DNA from: Actinokineospora enzanensis DSM 44649
GTDB taxonomy: Bacteria > Actinomycetota > Actinomycetes > Mycobacteriales > Pseudonocardiaceae
Assembly: GCF_000374445.1 (NCBI RefSeq)
Contig: NZ_KB894404.1
Span: 372,001 to 436,000, forward strand
Reading direction: 5' to 3'
DNA: 64,000 nt
This document shows positions 55,439 to 64,000 of this stretch, in pieces. Position numbers and translations under genes: made by a program. The notes below the pieces were generated by a model that was not told where the DNA came from, ran no database searches, and saw only the letters and a program-made list of their open reading frames with translations. Position 1 is the first letter of the stretch, and each line of letters opens with the position of its first letter.

Positions 55439-56932
55439 ATGTCACTCGAAGTCTCCGTTCGCACTCGCGAGGTGTGTGGGCCGGTCTCGCGGGGCGGGCT
55501 GCTGGCGCTCATGTGCGCCTGTGTGGTGCTGGTCGTCGGCATGGTCGCCTCGGTCAACCTGGCGATCCCGATGCTCGCCGCGAGCGGGCTGCATCCGTCC
55601 GCTTCGGCGCTGGTCTGGATCGTCGACACCTATGTGATCTTCTTTGCCTGCCTGGTGATCCCGGCGGGCGCGGCCGGTGATCGGTTCGGCCGCAAGGGCG
55701 TGCTGATGATCGGTCTGGCGTTGTTCGCGGCGGGCGCGGGGTTGTCTGCGGTGGCGCCGGATGTGGTGGTTCTGCTTGTCGGCCGGGCGATCACGGGCGT
55801 TGGTGCTGCTGCCGTGCTGCCCAACACGCTCGCTGTGCTGTTGCACGCCGTGCCCGCTGAGCGGAAGGGAGCGGTTATCGCCATCTGGGCGTCGATGACC
55901 GGCATTGGTGGTGTTGTGGGCAATGTCGGGGGTGGCGCGGTGCTGACCGGGGGGTCGTGGCGGTGGTTGTTCGTTGTTGCCGTGCCTGTGGCGTTGATGC
56001 TGGGTGTGTTGGTGGCTCGGGTCGCGCCGGTGTCGTCGCGGCACGATCGCGGGCTTGATCCGGTGGGCACGGTTTTGCTCGTCGGCGCCTCGGTGGCGCT
56101 TCTGGTCGGGATCGTTGAGGGGCCGGTGACGGGGTGGGGGAGTCCGGTGGTGGTGATCGGGTTTGTCTGCGCTGCGGTGTTGTTTGTGGCGTGGACGGTT
56201 GTGGAGTTGCGGGTCGGGAATCCGTTGTTGGATCCTCGGTTGTTTCGGATTCCTGGGTTGCGTAGTGCTTGCCTAGGGATGACTGCGGTGTTCTTCGGGA
56301 TGTTCGCGTTATTCTATGTCAATGCGTCGTTCCTGCAGTATGGCAAGGGTTTTGGCGTGTTGTGGGCGGGGGTCGGGATTGTTCCGTTGACTGTGCCGAT
56401 CATTGTTGTCGGGCGGTATGTCGGGCGGTTGGTGGGGCGGATCGGGTTGGACTGGACGATTGCTTTGGCGTTTGTGTTTGTGGGGGTGGGGTTGCTTGGG
56501 TTGTCCGGTAGTGAGGTGGGCACTTCGTATGTTGTCTATGCGGGGTGGCTTGTGGTGGTCGGGGGTGGGGTGGCGTTGGCGTTGCCTGCGTTGTCGGGGG
56601 TCATCTCCGGTTCGTTGCCTGCTGATCAGGCCGGGGTGGGGAGTGGGCTTCAGTCGACCACTCGGGAGTTTGGTAGTGCGCTTGGGGTTGCGGTGATCGG
56701 CACTGTGGTCACTGGGCGGTTTGTGGATGCGTTGCCGGTGGATATTCGTGTGGATTATGGCCCGCATACTGTCGCTGAGGCGCTTGCGGTTGCGCCTGGG
56801 CGTGGGGGTGAGGTTGTCGGGGCGTTTGTTTCGGCGGCGGGCGAGGGATTGTGGGTCGTTGGGATGATTGTGCTCGTGCTTGGCGGGTTGGTCGTAGGGC
56901 AGTCGGTACTGTCTCGGCGTCGTGCGCGTTAA
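55439..56932 (+). CDS. MFS drug exporter (DHA2/EmrB-QacA type)
   Basis: About 497 residues with 14 hydrophobic segments. The early motif AGDRFGRKGVLMIG and LVGRAITGVGAAAVLPNTLA are typical. Divergent from the LysR gene. GTG 55415, with GGAG three bases before it, is an alternative start. Codon third positions shift strongly to G and T from about 56050 onward, unlike neighbours. Substrate unknown. Confidence 0.88.
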   Translation: MSLEVSVRTREVCGPVSRGGLLALMCACVVLVVGMVASVNLAIPMLAASGLHPSASALVWIVDTYVIFFACLVIPAGAAGDRFGRKGVLMIGLALFAAGAGLSAVAPDVVVLLVGRAITGVGAAAVLPNTLAVLLHAVPAERKGAVIAIWASMTGIGGVVGNVGGGAVLTGGSWRWLFVVAVPVALMLGVLVARVAPVSSRHDRGLDPVGTVLLVGASVALLVGIVEGPVTGWGSPVVVIGFVCAAVLFVAWTVVELRVGNPLLDPRLFRIPGLRSACLGMTAVFFGMFALFYVNASFLQYGKGFGVLWAGVGIVPLTVPIIVVGRYVGRLVGRIGLDWTIALAFVFVGVGLLGLSGSEVGTSYVVYAGWLVVVGGGVALALPALSGVISGSLPADQAGVGSGLQSTTREFGSALGVAVIGTVVTGRFVDALPVDIRVDYGPHTVAEALAVAPGRGGEVVGAFVSAAGEGLWVVGMIVLVLGGLVVGQSVLSRRRAR

Positions 56933-56971
56933 GGGGTCGTGTATTGCAGTAGTTGGTTGTGGGGGTGTGAC

Positions 56972-57005
56972 CAGGGGCCGGTGTCAGTGGTGACACCGGC
57001 CCCTG
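56972..57005. terminator. Convergent terminator between MFS and amidase genes
   Basis: A perfect 15-bp inverted repeat with a 4-base loop (GTGG) lies between the two convergent stops. Confidence 0.85.
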
Positions 57006-57023
57006 TGGAGGGTCGGTGCTGGG

Positions 57024-58607
57024 CTACCGGCCAGCGGTCGCGTTGTCGACGGTTGGGAGGTACTTCGGTGTGTGGCGTGGGGGAGTGATGCGTTCGAAGG
57101 CCGCCGCCAGGGACAGCATTCGGGCGTCGGACCAGCGTGGGCCGAAGAAGGACAGGCCCAGCGGCAGCTCACCCGCGTACCCGGCCGTCACATTGGCGTT
57201 GGGGTAGCCCGCTGCCGCAGCAGGCGTGGACGTGCCCAGGATGTAGGCGTCGCCGTTCTTGTAGTCGGTTTTCCAGGCGGGACTGTTGGTGGGGGCGATG
57301 ATCGCGTCCAGATGGTTCTTGGCGATCGTCTCGTCGATGCTGCGGCGGGCCAGGTCGGTGGTGGTCGTTCGTTGTTGCCGGTAGGTCGGGTCGTCCGGGC
57401 CAGGCGCCGTGCGGGCCTGTTCGAACAGCTCCTGTCCGAACAGGCTCAGCTCCACCGGGTCCTTCCGGTTGAACTCCACCAGGGCGGCCATCGTCTGGGG
57501 CGCGTCCGGTCGGTGCCGGAGGTACGCGGGCAGGTCGCGGGCGATTTCCGTGGTGAGGGCCGGGAACTCGGCGGCGGCGATCTGGTCCTGGTACGGCATG
57601 TCGACGTCGATGACGGTGGCGCCTGCCTTGCGGAGGCGGTCGATCGACTGGTTCACGACACGATCCACGTCAGGGTCGACGCCTGCGTTGCGCCACACGC
57701 CCAGTCGTGCGCCGCAGAGGGCGCCGGGGCGTAGTTCGCGGGCGTAGTCGGTGGGCTGGTTCTTCGGGTATGCCTGGGTGGCGCTGTCCGACCTGTCGCG
57801 GGCCTGCAACGTCGACAGGGTGATCGCCACGTCCACGACGGAGCGGGCGATGGGGCCCGCGGTGTCCTGCTCCAGCGAGATCGGGACCACGCCGGTGCGG
57901 CTGACCAGGCCGAGGCTGGGTTTCAGGCCCACCACGCCGTTGGCGGCCGATGGGCACACGATCGAGCCGTCGGTTTCGGTGCCGATCGCGACCTGGGCCA
58001 GGGTGGCCGCGATGGCGGCGCCGGAGCCGGAGGAGGAGCCGCACGGGTTGCGGTCCAGGACGTACGGGTTGTTGGTCTGGCCGCCGACCCCGGACCAGCC
58101 CGAGGACGAGTGGGTGGAGCGGAAGTTCGCCCACTCCGACAGGTTCGTCTTGCCGAGCACGATCGCCCCGGCCGCGCGCAGCCGGGCGACCAGGGTGGCG
58201 TCGGCGGTCGGAGGATCGCCTGCCAGGGCGCGGGAGCCCGCGGTGGTGTCCAGGCCGCGGGTGTCGATGTTGTCCTTGAACAGCACCGGGATGCCGTCGA
58301 GCGGGCCCCTGGCGTGCCCGGCGCGGTGCCTGCGGTCGCTGTCGCGGGCCTGGTCCAGGGCGCTGGGGTCGAGCGCGATGACCGAGCGGACCTTGGGGTC
58401 GACGGTCCGGATGCGCTCCAGGTAGGTCTGGGTGAGCCGGACCGAGGTCAGGGAGCCGCGATCCATCATCCGCTGCAGGTCCGGGATGGTGGCGCGGTCG
58501 AGGTCGAGGTCGTGCAGTCCCGCGTCGGGGTGGGCTGGGGCGGCCGAGGCCGGGTGGGGAACCAGGAACGCGGTGCACAGGCAGGCTGTCGCGATGATCC
58601 GCTTCAT
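57024..58607 (-). CDS. Secreted amidase-signature-family hydrolase
   Basis: 527 residues. A signal peptide is evident (IIATACLCTAFLVPHPASAA). The Ser-cisSer-Lys triad is visible: Lys in VLFKDNIDTRG, cis-Ser in PCGSSSGSGAA and the nucleophile in TETDGSIVCPS. It hydrolyses amides outside the membrane; the substrate is unknown. ATG 58607 is chosen; a TTG 18 bases upstream is in frame. Confidence 0.9.
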   Translation of the reverse strand: MKRIIATACLCTAFLVPHPASAAPAHPDAGLHDLDLDRATIPDLQRMMDRGSLTSVRLTQTYLERIRTVDPKVRSVIALDPSALDQARDSDRRHRAGHARGPLDGIPVLFKDNIDTRGLDTTAGSRALAGDPPTADATLVARLRAAGAIVLGKTNLSEWANFRSTHSSSGWSGVGGQTNNPYVLDRNPCGSSSGSGAAIAATLAQVAIGTETDGSIVCPSAANGVVGLKPSLGLVSRTGVVPISLEQDTAGPIARSVVDVAITLSTLQARDRSDSATQAYPKNQPTDYARELRPGALCGARLGVWRNAGVDPDVDRVVNQSIDRLRKAGATVIDVDMPYQDQIAAAEFPALTTEIARDLPAYLRHRPDAPQTMAALVEFNRKDPVELSLFGQELFEQARTAPGPDDPTYRQQRTTTTDLARRSIDETIAKNHLDAIIAPTNSPAWKTDYKNGDAYILGTSTPAAAAGYPNANVTAGYAGELPLGLSFFGPRWSDARMLSLAAAFERITPPRHTPKYLPTVDNATAGR

Positions 58608-58644
58608 TCGCACCGCGCGATTCAAACCCGGCGTGCGGTGGGGG

Positions 58645-60846
58645 TCAACGGAATGTGGACAAGCCCGATTTTGCCAGAGTTTTCCCAGATTCGGGCAGCG
58701 CGCGTTCCAGCGCGGCGCCCTCCACGTCGAGCACCGGCAACCAGCGCAGCCACCCGGGCAGGCTCCAGGCGACTCGGCCGAGCAGGGCGATCGCGGCCGG
58801 GACGGCGATCATGCGGATCACGATGGCGTCGAACAGGATGCCCATGGCCAGCGCGAAGCCGATGGGCTTGATCGTCGCGTCGCCCTCCGGGACGAAGCCC
58901 GCGAACACCGCGAACATGATCGTCGCGGCGGCCACCACGACCGGGGCGGCCTGGCGGAAGCCGGTCACGATCGCCGCGCGCGGGTCCGCGCCGTGGGCGT
59001 GCGCCTCGTGCATGCGGGACACCAGGAACACCTGGTAGTCCATGGCCAGGCCGAACAGGATGCCCACGATGATGATCGGCGACAGGCTCATCAGCGGGCC
59101 GGTCGCGTGCGCGTTGACCACGGCGGTCAGCCGGCCCCACTGGAACACCGCCGTCGTGGCGCCCAGCACCGCGCCGATGGTCAGCAGGAAGCCCAGGACG
59201 CCCACGACCGGCACCAGGATCGAGCGGAACACCAGGATCAGCAGCACGAACGCCAACCCGACGACCAGCGCCAGGTACACCGGCAGGGCGTCGTCGAGCT
59301 TGTGCGACACGTCGATGCTCACCGCCGTCGTGCCGGTCACGTAGACCTGCGCGCGGTCGGAGTCGGCGATGTCGGACCGGAGCCGGTGCACCAGGTCGGT
59401 GGTGGCCGGGTCGTCCGGGCCGGACGCGGGGATGATCGTGATCAGCGCGGCCGAGCGGTCGCCGTTCGGGCGTGGCTCGGCCACCGCCGCGGCAGCCGCG
59501 CCGTCCGGGGGGAGCTTCGAGATCTGCGTGCGGACGGCCACCGCGCGGGTGAACGCGTCCGGGCCGTCGACCAGGACCAGCAGCGGGGCGGTGTACCCGG
59601 GGCCGAAGTCGTCGGAGATCAGCTTCTCGGCGCGGGCCTGGGTGCTGTCGTCGGCCGGGTGCTGGACCAGGGACGTGCGCATCGACAGCACCGGGATCGC
59701 CACCACGGCCAGCGCGGCCACGGCGGCGAACAGGCTCAGCCAGCGTTGCCGGGTGACCAGCCGAGCCCAGCCCAGGTGGAACCCGCGGCCCACCCGGTCG
59801 TGGCCGGTCGGCTCGGGTGCCCGGCGGTCCGCGCGGGACAGGGCGCGGCGGCCGATGATGGCGAGCATCGCGGGCAGGAAGGTGATCGCCACCAGGACCG
59901 CGACCACGATGGTCGCGGCGGCAGCCAGGCCCATCTCGGTGAGGAACGGGATGCCCGCCACGGACAGCCCGGCCAGCGCGATGACCACCGTCAGACCGGC
60001 CGTGACCACGGCGGACCCGGCGGTGCCCACGGCCATCGCGATCGCCTCGGGCACCGCGCGGCCGTCCAGCAGCTCGTGCCGGTAGCGGGTGACGATGAAC
60101 AGCGCGTAGTCGATGCCGACCGCCAGCCCCAGCATCACCGCCAGCACCGGCGTGGTCGATTGCAGGTCGACGAACCCGGTCAGCGTGGTGATCCCCAGTG
60201 CGCCGATGCCGACGCCCACCACCGCCGTCAGCAGGTTCATCCCGGCCGCGACCAGCGAGCCGTAGGTGATCGCCAGGACCAGCATGGCCACCACCACGCC
60301 GATGATCTCGGCAGGTCCGCCCACGTCCGCCGGTGCCTGCAACACGTCGCCGCGCACCTCGACCGTCAGACCCCCGGCCCGCGCCTGGGCGACGCTGTCC
60401 AGCAGCGCGGTCCGCTGGTCGGCGGTGATCTCCGGGGCGGGCACCGAGTAGGCGAGCGAGCTGTAGCCGACGCGCCGGTCCGTCGAGATGGTCGGGCTGG
60501 TCGGTGCCACCGGGTTCGAGGCCGCCGCCACCCCGGGCAGTGTCCGCAGCCTGCCGACCAACGCGTCCACCTTGGCCGCGTTCACCGGCTCGACCAGCGT
60601 GCTCGTGCCCGGCGCGCGCACCACGACCTGTGCCGAGCCGCCCGCCGAGGCCGCGCCGAACCGCTCCCGCATCAGGTCCAGCGCGGTCGTCGACTCCTGG
60701 CCGGGGATCCGGAACGTGGTCACCGTCGAGCCGGACAGCGTCGCCGCGCCCACCCCGGCGGCGACGAACACCACCAGCCACACCAGGGCCACCGCGATCC
60801 GGTGCCGCGCGGCGGCCAGGCCGAGCCGGTACAGCAGGGTTGCCAT
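58645..60846 (-). CDS. MMPL/RND-family membrane transporter
   Basis: 733 residues in the usual two halves: an N-terminal helix, a soluble loop and six-helix bundles. AVGIDYALFIVTRYRHEL in the first half and GLAMDYQVFLVSRMHEAHAH in the second are the MMPL motifs. Such proteins export lipids or drugs with the proton gradient. It is 37 bases upstream of the amidase on the same strand. Confidence 0.92.
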   Translation of the reverse strand: MATLLYRLGLAAARHRIAVALVWLVVFVAAGVGAATLSGSTVTTFRIPGQESTTALDLMRERFGAASAGGSAQVVVRAPGTSTLVEPVNAAKVDALVGRLRTLPGVAAASNPVAPTSPTISTDRRVGYSSLAYSVPAPEITADQRTALLDSVAQARAGGLTVEVRGDVLQAPADVGGPAEIIGVVVAMLVLAITYGSLVAAGMNLLTAVVGVGIGALGITTLTGFVDLQSTTPVLAVMLGLAVGIDYALFIVTRYRHELLDGRAVPEAIAMAVGTAGSAVVTAGLTVVIALAGLSVAGIPFLTEMGLAAAATIVVAVLVAITFLPAMLAIIGRRALSRADRRAPEPTGHDRVGRGFHLGWARLVTRQRWLSLFAAVAALAVVAIPVLSMRTSLVQHPADDSTQARAEKLISDDFGPGYTAPLLVLVDGPDAFTRAVAVRTQISKLPPDGAAAAAVAEPRPNGDRSAALITIIPASGPDDPATTDLVHRLRSDIADSDRAQVYVTGTTAVSIDVSHKLDDALPVYLALVVGLAFVLLILVFRSILVPVVGVLGFLLTIGAVLGATTAVFQWGRLTAVVNAHATGPLMSLSPIIIVGILFGLAMDYQVFLVSRMHEAHAHGADPRAAIVTGFRQAAPVVVAAATIMFAVFAGFVPEGDATIKPIGFALAMGILFDAIVIRMIAVPAAIALLGRVAWSLPGWLRWLPVLDVEGAALERALPESGKTLAKSGLSTFR

Positions 60847-61073
60847 GGCAGGGGACCGCCTCTCCTCGACCGGCCGGTGTGGACGCTCGCGCGCCCACAG
60901 ACTTCCCCGGTCGACGCATCCCCGCGCGCACGGAGCGGGCCGACCCGCCTATCGGGTGATGCCCGTAGGGGCAGGTCGGCGTACCCCCACGACTGGCGCC
61001 GGACGGCTGTCGGGGTCCCCGGTGCGCGGGCGATAGTCGAGTTGGTTTCGTAACCTTCGGCCGGGAGGGCGCC

Positions 61074-61760
61074 GTGATCCACGAGGTCGACCTGTGCCTG
61101 CGGCGCCTGGTGCGGGACGACCCGCTGCTGGGCGGCGAGGTGGACGTGGCGTTCGAGGCGCCCACCAAGGAGTGGGCTTCGCGCCGCAACGCGCCCACGG
61201 TGAACGTCTACCTCTACGACGTGCGCGAGGATATGCGGCGCAGACAGCGCGGCCTGCACAACGAGTACACCGACGGCGTGGTCGTCGCACGGCACCTGCC
61301 GCCCCGTTATTTCAAGCTGTCCTACCTGGTCACCGCCTGGACCCAGCGCCCGGAGGACGAGCACCGGCTGCTCGCCTCGCTGCTGAGCCGGTTCCTGCGC
61401 TACGAGGCCATCCCGCCGGACCTGCTGGAGGGCTCGCTGGCCGAGCTGGGCCTGCCGCTGCCGCTGACCATCGCGCTGCCGCCACCGGAGGACCGCGCGT
61501 TCGCCGATGTGTGGAGCGCGCTGGGCGGCGAGCTGAAACCGTCGCTGGACCTGGTGGTGTCCGCGCCCATGGAGACCGGGCGGGTGTTCCCGGCCGGGCC
61601 GCCCGCGCGCGAGGGCATGCGGCTGGCGGTCGAGGGCGACGAGCCGGTGGCGCACGACCCGGTCGTGGCCGAGTCGCGGCTGGACCCGGGCGCGGGCTGG
61701 CGCACGGTCGGGCGCACCGCTCCACCGGTGGGCGCGATGCGGCGGGAGGAGCGGACGTGA
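61074..61760 (+). CDS. DUF4255 protein of a contractile-injection-system-like locus (Pvc16-like)
   Basis: 228 residues. The motif NAPTVNVYLYDVREDMRRRQ and RYFKLSYLVTAWTQRPEDEH are typical of DUF4255 proteins in phage-tail-like (eCIS) loci. The GTG at 61074 follows GGGAGG by 6 bases. The ATPase gene overlaps its stop by 4 bases. Probably a tail-cap/terminator part; sheath and tube genes are not in the window. Confidence 0.8.
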   Translation: MIHEVDLCLRRLVRDDPLLGGEVDVAFEAPTKEWASRRNAPTVNVYLYDVREDMRRRQRGLHNEYTDGVVVARHLPPRYFKLSYLVTAWTQRPEDEHRLLASLLSRFLRYEAIPPDLLEGSLAELGLPLPLTIALPPPEDRAFADVWSALGGELKPSLDLVVSAPMETGRVFPAGPPAREGMRLAVEGDEPVAHDPVVAESRLDPGAGWRTVGRTAPPVGAMRREERT

Positions 61761-63742
61761 CCGTGCACCTGTTCGACCGGCTCGCGCGCCTGGAGCAGCG
61801 CATCCGGGACGCGGTGGCGCTGCGGCGCGCGGGCGACCCGAACCCGGACGACCCCTTCCGCGGCCTCTACCTGTCGGACGAGACGATCGACGCGCTGTTC
61901 GACGACCACCGCTCGGCGTTCCCGCCGCCCGACCTGGACCTCACCGGGCTGTCGGACCGGCTGGCCAGGGTGGTGCCGTTGAGCCCGCTGGACACCGAGC
62001 TGCTGCTCATCGCCGTCGCGCCGGACGTCGACAGCCGGTTCGAGCAGTTCTACGGCTACCTCAACGACGACGTCACCCGCCGCCGCGCCAGCGTCGGCCT
62101 CGCCCTGCGGCTGTGCGGCCTGTCGGAGGCCTCGGCGCCCGCGCGGGCCCGGTTGGACGCCGACGCGCCGTTGATCACCGCCGGTCTGGTGGTGGTCGAG
62201 GACCGCGACCGGCCGTTGCTCTCCCGCGCGCTGCGGGTGCCCGACCGGGTCGTGGCGCACCTGCTCGGCGACACCCGGATGGATCCCGCGATCGCCGCCT
62301 ACGCGGATGTGATGACCGAGGCGGAGCAACTGCCCGGGGTCGACATGCTGGCGCGCGCGTTCACCGGCGGCGTGCGGGCGGTCTACCTGCGCGAGCACCC
62401 GGGCTGCGGCGCGCGCGAGACCGCGACGGCCGCGCTGGCCGCCGCGGGGTTCGCCGCGCTGGTGGTCGACGCCCGTCGGATACCATCCACAATGGATGGT
62501 GTGGACACCGCTCGGGGGCTGTTGCGGGAGGCGTTGCTGCGCGGCGCGGGGATCGTGGTCGGGCCGATCGAGGGGGAGACCTCGCTGCTGGAACCGTTGC
62601 ACCACGCATCGGTACCGGTGGTCGTGCACGGGACGACGGTGTGGGACCCGGCTTGGAGTCGCACGCCGCCGGTCCACCACGACGTGCGCCCGCTGACCGC
62701 CGCCACCCGTACCCGGATCTGGCGCACCTGCCTGGCCGGGCAACTGGCGCCGGACACGGACCCGGCCCGTGTCACCGCACACTTCGTCCTCGGGCCCGGT
62801 CAGATCCGGCACGCGGCGCGCGCGGCCGAACTGGCGGCGGTGGCGAGCGGGGGACCGGTGCGTGTCGAACACCTCCGCGCGGGCGCGCGCGGACAGAACG
62901 CCGCCGGACTGCAACGACTCGCACGGCGCGTGGAACCCGCCGTCGGGTGGGACGATCTCGTGCTGCCCGACCCGGTTCTTTCCGGCCTGCGGGAGCTGGC
63001 GGCTCGCGCGCGGCACCGCGACATCGTGCTGGAGGAGTGGCGGATGCGCCCCGGCGGCGGGCGCGGGCGCGGGGTGACCGGGCTGCTGGCGGGTGACTCC
63101 GGGACGGGCAAGACGATGTCCGCCGAGGTGATTGCCGGTTCGCTGGGCATGGACCTGTACACGGTCAACCTGGCCACCGTGGTCGACAAGTACGTGGGGG
63201 AGACGGAGAAGAACCTGGAGCGGATCTTCTCCGAGGCGGCCGGGGTGAACGGCGTGCTGCTGTTCGACGAGGCCGACGCCATCTTCGGCAAACGCTCCGA
63301 GGTGCGCGACGCGCACGACCGCTACGCCAACATCGAGAGCGCGTACCTGTTGCAGCGCATGGAGACCTTCGAGGGCATCGCCCTGCTCTCGACCAACCTG
63401 CGGGCCAACCTGGACGACGCGTTCACCCGCAGGTTGGACGTCGTGGTCGACTTCCCGCTGCCGGACGAGCCACTGCGCAGACAGCTGTGGGACCGTTGCC
63501 TCGGCCCGGCCCTGCCCCGCTCGGACGACCTGGACCTGGACTTCCTGGCGGACTCGTTCGAGCTGGCGGGCGGCCACATCCGGTCCGCCGCGATCACCGC
63601 CGCCTACCTGGCCGCCGACTCCGGCGAACCGGTCTCGATGGCGCGGCTGGTGGGCGCGGTGGCGCGGGAGTACCGGAAGCTCGGGCGGCTGTGCCTGGAA
63701 CGCGAGTTCGGTCCGTATCTGGGGCTGGCCGTCGCACCGTAG
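61757..63742 (+). CDS. AAA+ ATPase of an eCIS-like locus (Pvc15-like)
   Basis: 661 residues. The C-terminal AAA domain has Walker A LLAGDSGTGKTMSAE near 443 and Walker B GVLLFDEADAIFGKRSE near 500, plus sensor/arginine-finger STNLRANLDDAFTRRLDVVV. The N-terminal 400 residues are a degenerate second ATPase-like region. GTG overlap with the DUF4255 gene. In eCIS loci such ATPases help assembly or cargo loading (unclear). A palindromic element starts 1 base after its stop. Confidence 0.87.
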   Translation: MTVHLFDRLARLEQRIRDAVALRRAGDPNPDDPFRGLYLSDETIDALFDDHRSAFPPPDLDLTGLSDRLARVVPLSPLDTELLLIAVAPDVDSRFEQFYGYLNDDVTRRRASVGLALRLCGLSEASAPARARLDADAPLITAGLVVVEDRDRPLLSRALRVPDRVVAHLLGDTRMDPAIAAYADVMTEAEQLPGVDMLARAFTGGVRAVYLREHPGCGARETATAALAAAGFAALVVDARRIPSTMDGVDTARGLLREALLRGAGIVVGPIEGETSLLEPLHHASVPVVVHGTTVWDPAWSRTPPVHHDVRPLTAATRTRIWRTCLAGQLAPDTDPARVTAHFVLGPGQIRHAARAAELAAVASGGPVRVEHLRAGARGQNAAGLQRLARRVEPAVGWDDLVLPDPVLSGLRELAARARHRDIVLEEWRMRPGGGRGRGVTGLLAGDSGTGKTMSAEVIAGSLGMDLYTVNLATVVDKYVGETEKNLERIFSEAAGVNGVLLFDEADAIFGKRSEVRDAHDRYANIESAYLLQRMETFEGIALLSTNLRANLDDAFTRRLDVVVDFPLPDEPLRRQLWDRCLGPALPRSDDLDLDFLADSFELAGGHIRSAAITAAYLAADSGEPVSMARLVGAVAREYRKLGRLCLEREFGPYLGLAVAP

Positions 63743-63743
63743 G

Positions 63744-63911
63744 CTAGGCGCTGTCCTGCAAGTCCGGCACGCGCTATCCGCGCCCGCGTGGTCTCCGGCC
63801 GCACGGGCGGAAAGCCCAAGTACAACCCGGTACGTGCGGCTTCCCGCCCGCACGCCCAGAGACCACGCGGATCACGGATCCCGCGCACCAGACTTACCGG
63901 ACAGCGCCTAG
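63744..63911. repeat. 168-bp CTAG-bounded imperfect palindrome (copy B), MITE-like
   Basis: Same length, CTAG ends and central motif (CCAAGTACAACCCGGTACG) as copy A, with different arm sequences. The first 13 bases of each arm are exact inverse complements, and pairing continues at lower fidelity. It begins 1 base after the ATPase stop, so it may also act as a terminator. Confidence 0.8.
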
Positions 63912-64000
63912 GTGGTTTGCTGCCGTGGTGGGAAGTTCCGGCCTTTCGGGCCGTCGCGGGATCGGCTGTTCGGCGGCTGGCCCGCGCGCGGCGAACCTCT
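63912..64000. other. Right edge of window, no supported gene
   Basis: Only 89 bases remain after the palindrome. There is a CGGCC/GGCCG-type local repeat but no reading frame long enough to judge. Confidence 0.4.

Noticed and set aside
1-64000. tRNA, rRNA and CRISPR arrays
   Set aside because: I looked for T-loop/anticodon patterns, rRNA stretches and regularly spaced direct repeats by eye and found none.

Overview
The window is high-GC DNA with GTG starts, GTGA/ATGA gene overlaps and GC-rich convergent terminators, so it comes from an actinomycete. The gene content (PABA-primed polyene PKS, hydrazine-forming enzymes, XRE/ImmA/MAB_1171c operon, DasR-type sites) suggests a secondary-metabolite-rich genus, perhaps Pseudonocardiales; that placement is inference.

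Positions 1-16623 are one end of an aromatic polyene macrolide cluster. A truncated extension module (KS-AT-DH-KR-ACP) faces a starter PKS (CoA ligase-ACP-KS-AT-ACP). Beside them lie fused aminodeoxychorismate synthase (pabAB) and its lyase (pabC), which make the p-aminobenzoate starter, and a P450, sugar aminotransferase and glycosyltransferase for carboxyl formation and mycosamine attachment. The rest of the cluster should lie to the left. Positions 16853-24025 hold ordinary membrane and stress genes, a GAF-ANTAR protein and a large MalT-like LuxR regulator.

Positions 24266-35592 hold the most interesting locus. A lysine/ornithine N-monooxygenase, a glycine-oxidase-like flavoprotein and a cupin-MetRS fusion are the three-enzyme set known to build hydrazinoacetate from lysine and glycine (Spb38-40, Tri26-28). 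Here the fusion gene heads a translationally coupled operon with a sulfotransferase-like protein, an MFS exporter, a FemAB/GNAT-fold transferase and an unrecognised 375-residue protein. That combination suggests an undescribed N-N-bond natural product.

Positions 35842-39146 are an XRE / ImmA-like / MAB_1171c-like / P450-like operon whose P450-like protein lacks the heme-ligand cysteine. After it come a secreted tripeptidyl-aminopeptidase-type hydrolase, a two-component system, a diguanylate cyclase and a CBM2-GH18 chitinase with DasR-like operators. A p-hydroxybenzoate/protocatechuate catabolic group follows (pobA, pcaIJHG, and a tandem IclR regulator). A decayed hydrolase/MFS scar, a LysR-MFS pair, an amidase, an MMPL transporter and the first two genes of a probable contractile injection system close the window. 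Two 168-bp CTAG-bounded palindromes (39845-40012 and 63744-63911) look like dispersed MITE-like elements.
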